Below, one piece after another: positions 63,130-64,000 of a stretch of DNA of 64,000 nt. The stretch's first letter is position 1, and each line of letters begins with the position of its first letter. Origin of the DNA: CAJQQK01 sp963696075 (GTDB taxonomy: Bacteria; Pseudomonadota; Alphaproteobacteria; Rhizobiales; Hyphomicrobiaceae); NCBI GenBank assembly GCA_963696075.1, contig CAVOJD010000015.1, positions 62,001-126,000 on the forward strand. The letters run 5' to 3'. Below the pieces are notes generated by a model, which had not been told where the DNA came from, made no database searches, and saw only the letters and a list, made by a program, of their open reading frames with translations. The translations under genes were made by a program, and so were the position numbers.

Positions 63130-63696
63130 TTACAGGCTGTGCTGCGATAAGGGCTGGGTGAGGCCGGACGGCTTGGCATCAACGGGAGCGCCGACGGCAA
63201 ACAGGAGATGGACGATGCGCTCGTCGGCGTCGAGGCCGTCACGGTGGAGGATGCGATCGCCGGAAGGCCCGGTGGGGTCGATGAGGCGGCCCTTGACGAG
63301 AAGTAGGTTCATCTTCAGTGCGGCGGGACGCGTGACGTTGGCGGTCTGAGTGATGCGGCGCACGTCCAAAATTTCGAGCTTCGCGTCATCGGCGTGACTG
63401 CGGGCAAGGGCCAGGTGGCGACCCGGCGTCAGATGCGCTGCGCTCTTCAAGAACCCCGCGAACGGTACAGTGCGATTGTCGGGCGCTTCGAGGTGGACCG
63501 GGCGAATGTTGCGTTCGAAGGCGGCGATCTGTTCAGAACGTTCGCTGATGGCGGCGAGTTCGCGCTCGAACTTGCCGCCTGCTCCGACACGATCCGGTGA
63601 CGTGATGGTTGCAATTGCCGCCGTCAGAAGGCCACAGGTAACGGCGAGAGCGGTCAGTTGAACCGGTATCGGAAAATACGGGGAACGCTGTCGCAC
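63130..63696 (-). CDS. Hypothetical membrane-anchored protein
   Basis: A 188-residue protein with one N-terminal hydrophobic helix (PVQLTALAVTCGLLTAAIATI), then a coiled-coil-like stretch (FERELAAISERSEQIAAFERN) and a soluble domain. No family is recognised; topology suggests a periplasmic domain. The GTG at 63696 has GGAGA five bases upstream, so the longer frame is not used. Confidence 0.65.
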   Translation of the reverse strand: MRQRSPYFPIPVQLTALAVTCGLLTAAIATITSPDRVGAGGKFERELAAISERSEQIAAFERNIRPVHLEAPDNRTVPFAGFLKSAAHLTPGRHLALARSHADDAKLEILDVRRITQTANVTRPAALKMNLLLVKGRLIDPTGPSGDRILHRDGLDADERIVHLLFAVGAPVDAKPSGLTQPLSQHSL

Positions 63697-63803
63697 GGTA
63701 TCTCTCCGGTTTATATTCGTCCTGGACGCGCAGAGCACGATTCGCCGCTGCAGCGCCCGATAAATTCGTGGAGAGAAGGCCGGATGCCGGGGCGGGCCCG
63801 GCG

Positions 63804-64000
63804 TCAGCCTTCCCTCCACCCCCCACGCCGCGAGGAGGCGTTCGCGCGGCGGAGGTATCTTACGAGACCCAAGCTGAAGCTCGTCATCGAAGCGAAAACA
63901 AGGGCCAGCACAGTGGAAATAAGGGGCGTTACCCCGACCGACAAGGCACGGGCTCCATCTGGGATGGTAAAAGCAGTTCCCGGGCCGGTGCCGGGTGCCG
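63804..64000 (-). CDS. C-terminal part of a hypothetical membrane protein (runs off the window)
   Basis: An open frame entering from the right edge ends at 63804-63806. The visible 64 residues contain one likely membrane helix (VGVTPLISTVLALVFASMTSF) followed by a very basic tail (RYLRRANASSRRGG). This looks like the end of a membrane-anchored protein. Its identity is not determinable from this fragment. Confidence 0.5.
   Translation of the reverse strand, partial: APGTGPGTAFTIPDGARALSVGVTPLISTVLALVFASMTSFSLGLVRYLRRANASSRRGGWREG

Overview
GC-rich chromosomal DNA from an alphaproteobacterium. The main evidence is a three-gene cytochrome bc1 operon (petABC), overlapping petP-petR regulator genes, a lgt-midA-pgeF group, a fused indolepyruvate ferredoxin oxidoreductase, UbiK, and two sites that match the CtrA consensus TTAA-N7-TTAAC exactly. 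The order is probably Hyphomicrobiales-like, but that is a guess. I see no rRNA, tRNA, CRISPR array, prophage, insertion sequence or integrase. Intergenic gaps are short and many genes sit in small operons.

Layout. 0-12 kb: a secreted transglycosylase-like protein, an MFS transporter, the fused IorA-IorB, a DUF2853 protein, an orphan TRAP-type binding protein, hemF, an ABC exporter and trmL. 12.5-24 kb: petABC, then the methylthioadenosine salvage genes mtnP, apt and mtnA, interspersed with a VOC protein, a frameshifted class V aminotransferase and small proteins; then DUF2939, a His-rich CobW GTPase and a class II aldolase. 24-36 kb: housekeeping genes ychF, pth, rplY, sseA, prs, a lipoprotein, pgeF, midA, lgt, ubiK, a YbjN-like protein and proC. 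36-45.6 kb: a TetR regulator, a CsaA-like protein, a histidine kinase with petR and petP, ilvE, small secreted and membrane proteins, a D-2-hydroxyacid dehydrogenase and a PYROXD2-like flavoprotein. 45.8-50.3 kb: a two-component flavin monooxygenase with its reductase, a GST, moaE, moaD and a DehI-family protein. 50.5-64 kb: a GGDEF-EAL protein, a FeeM/LuxI-like acyl synthase behind a CtrA box and an 18-bp palindrome, a GMC oxidoreductase, an outer-membrane barrel, a Tat-exported Hint-domain protein, a frameshifted DadA-like oxidase, an ACR3 arsenite exporter, a pentapeptide-repeat protein, a DMT transporter and small membrane proteins.

How the genes fit together. petABC encodes the bc1 complex, and petP-petR, about 25 kb away, resemble the regulators needed for its expression in Rhodobacter capsulatus. 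MtnP splits methylthioadenosine into adenine, which Apt recycles, and methylthioribose-1-phosphate, which MtnA isomerises. The nearby class II aldolase could then cleave the product, giving an oxygen-independent DHAP-type shunt. The most unusual unit is the FeeM/LuxI-like synthase next to a cyclic-di-GMP enzyme and apparently under CtrA control. The rplY leader looks like a transcription attenuator. Two genes carry single-base insertions that may be recent mutations or sequence errors.
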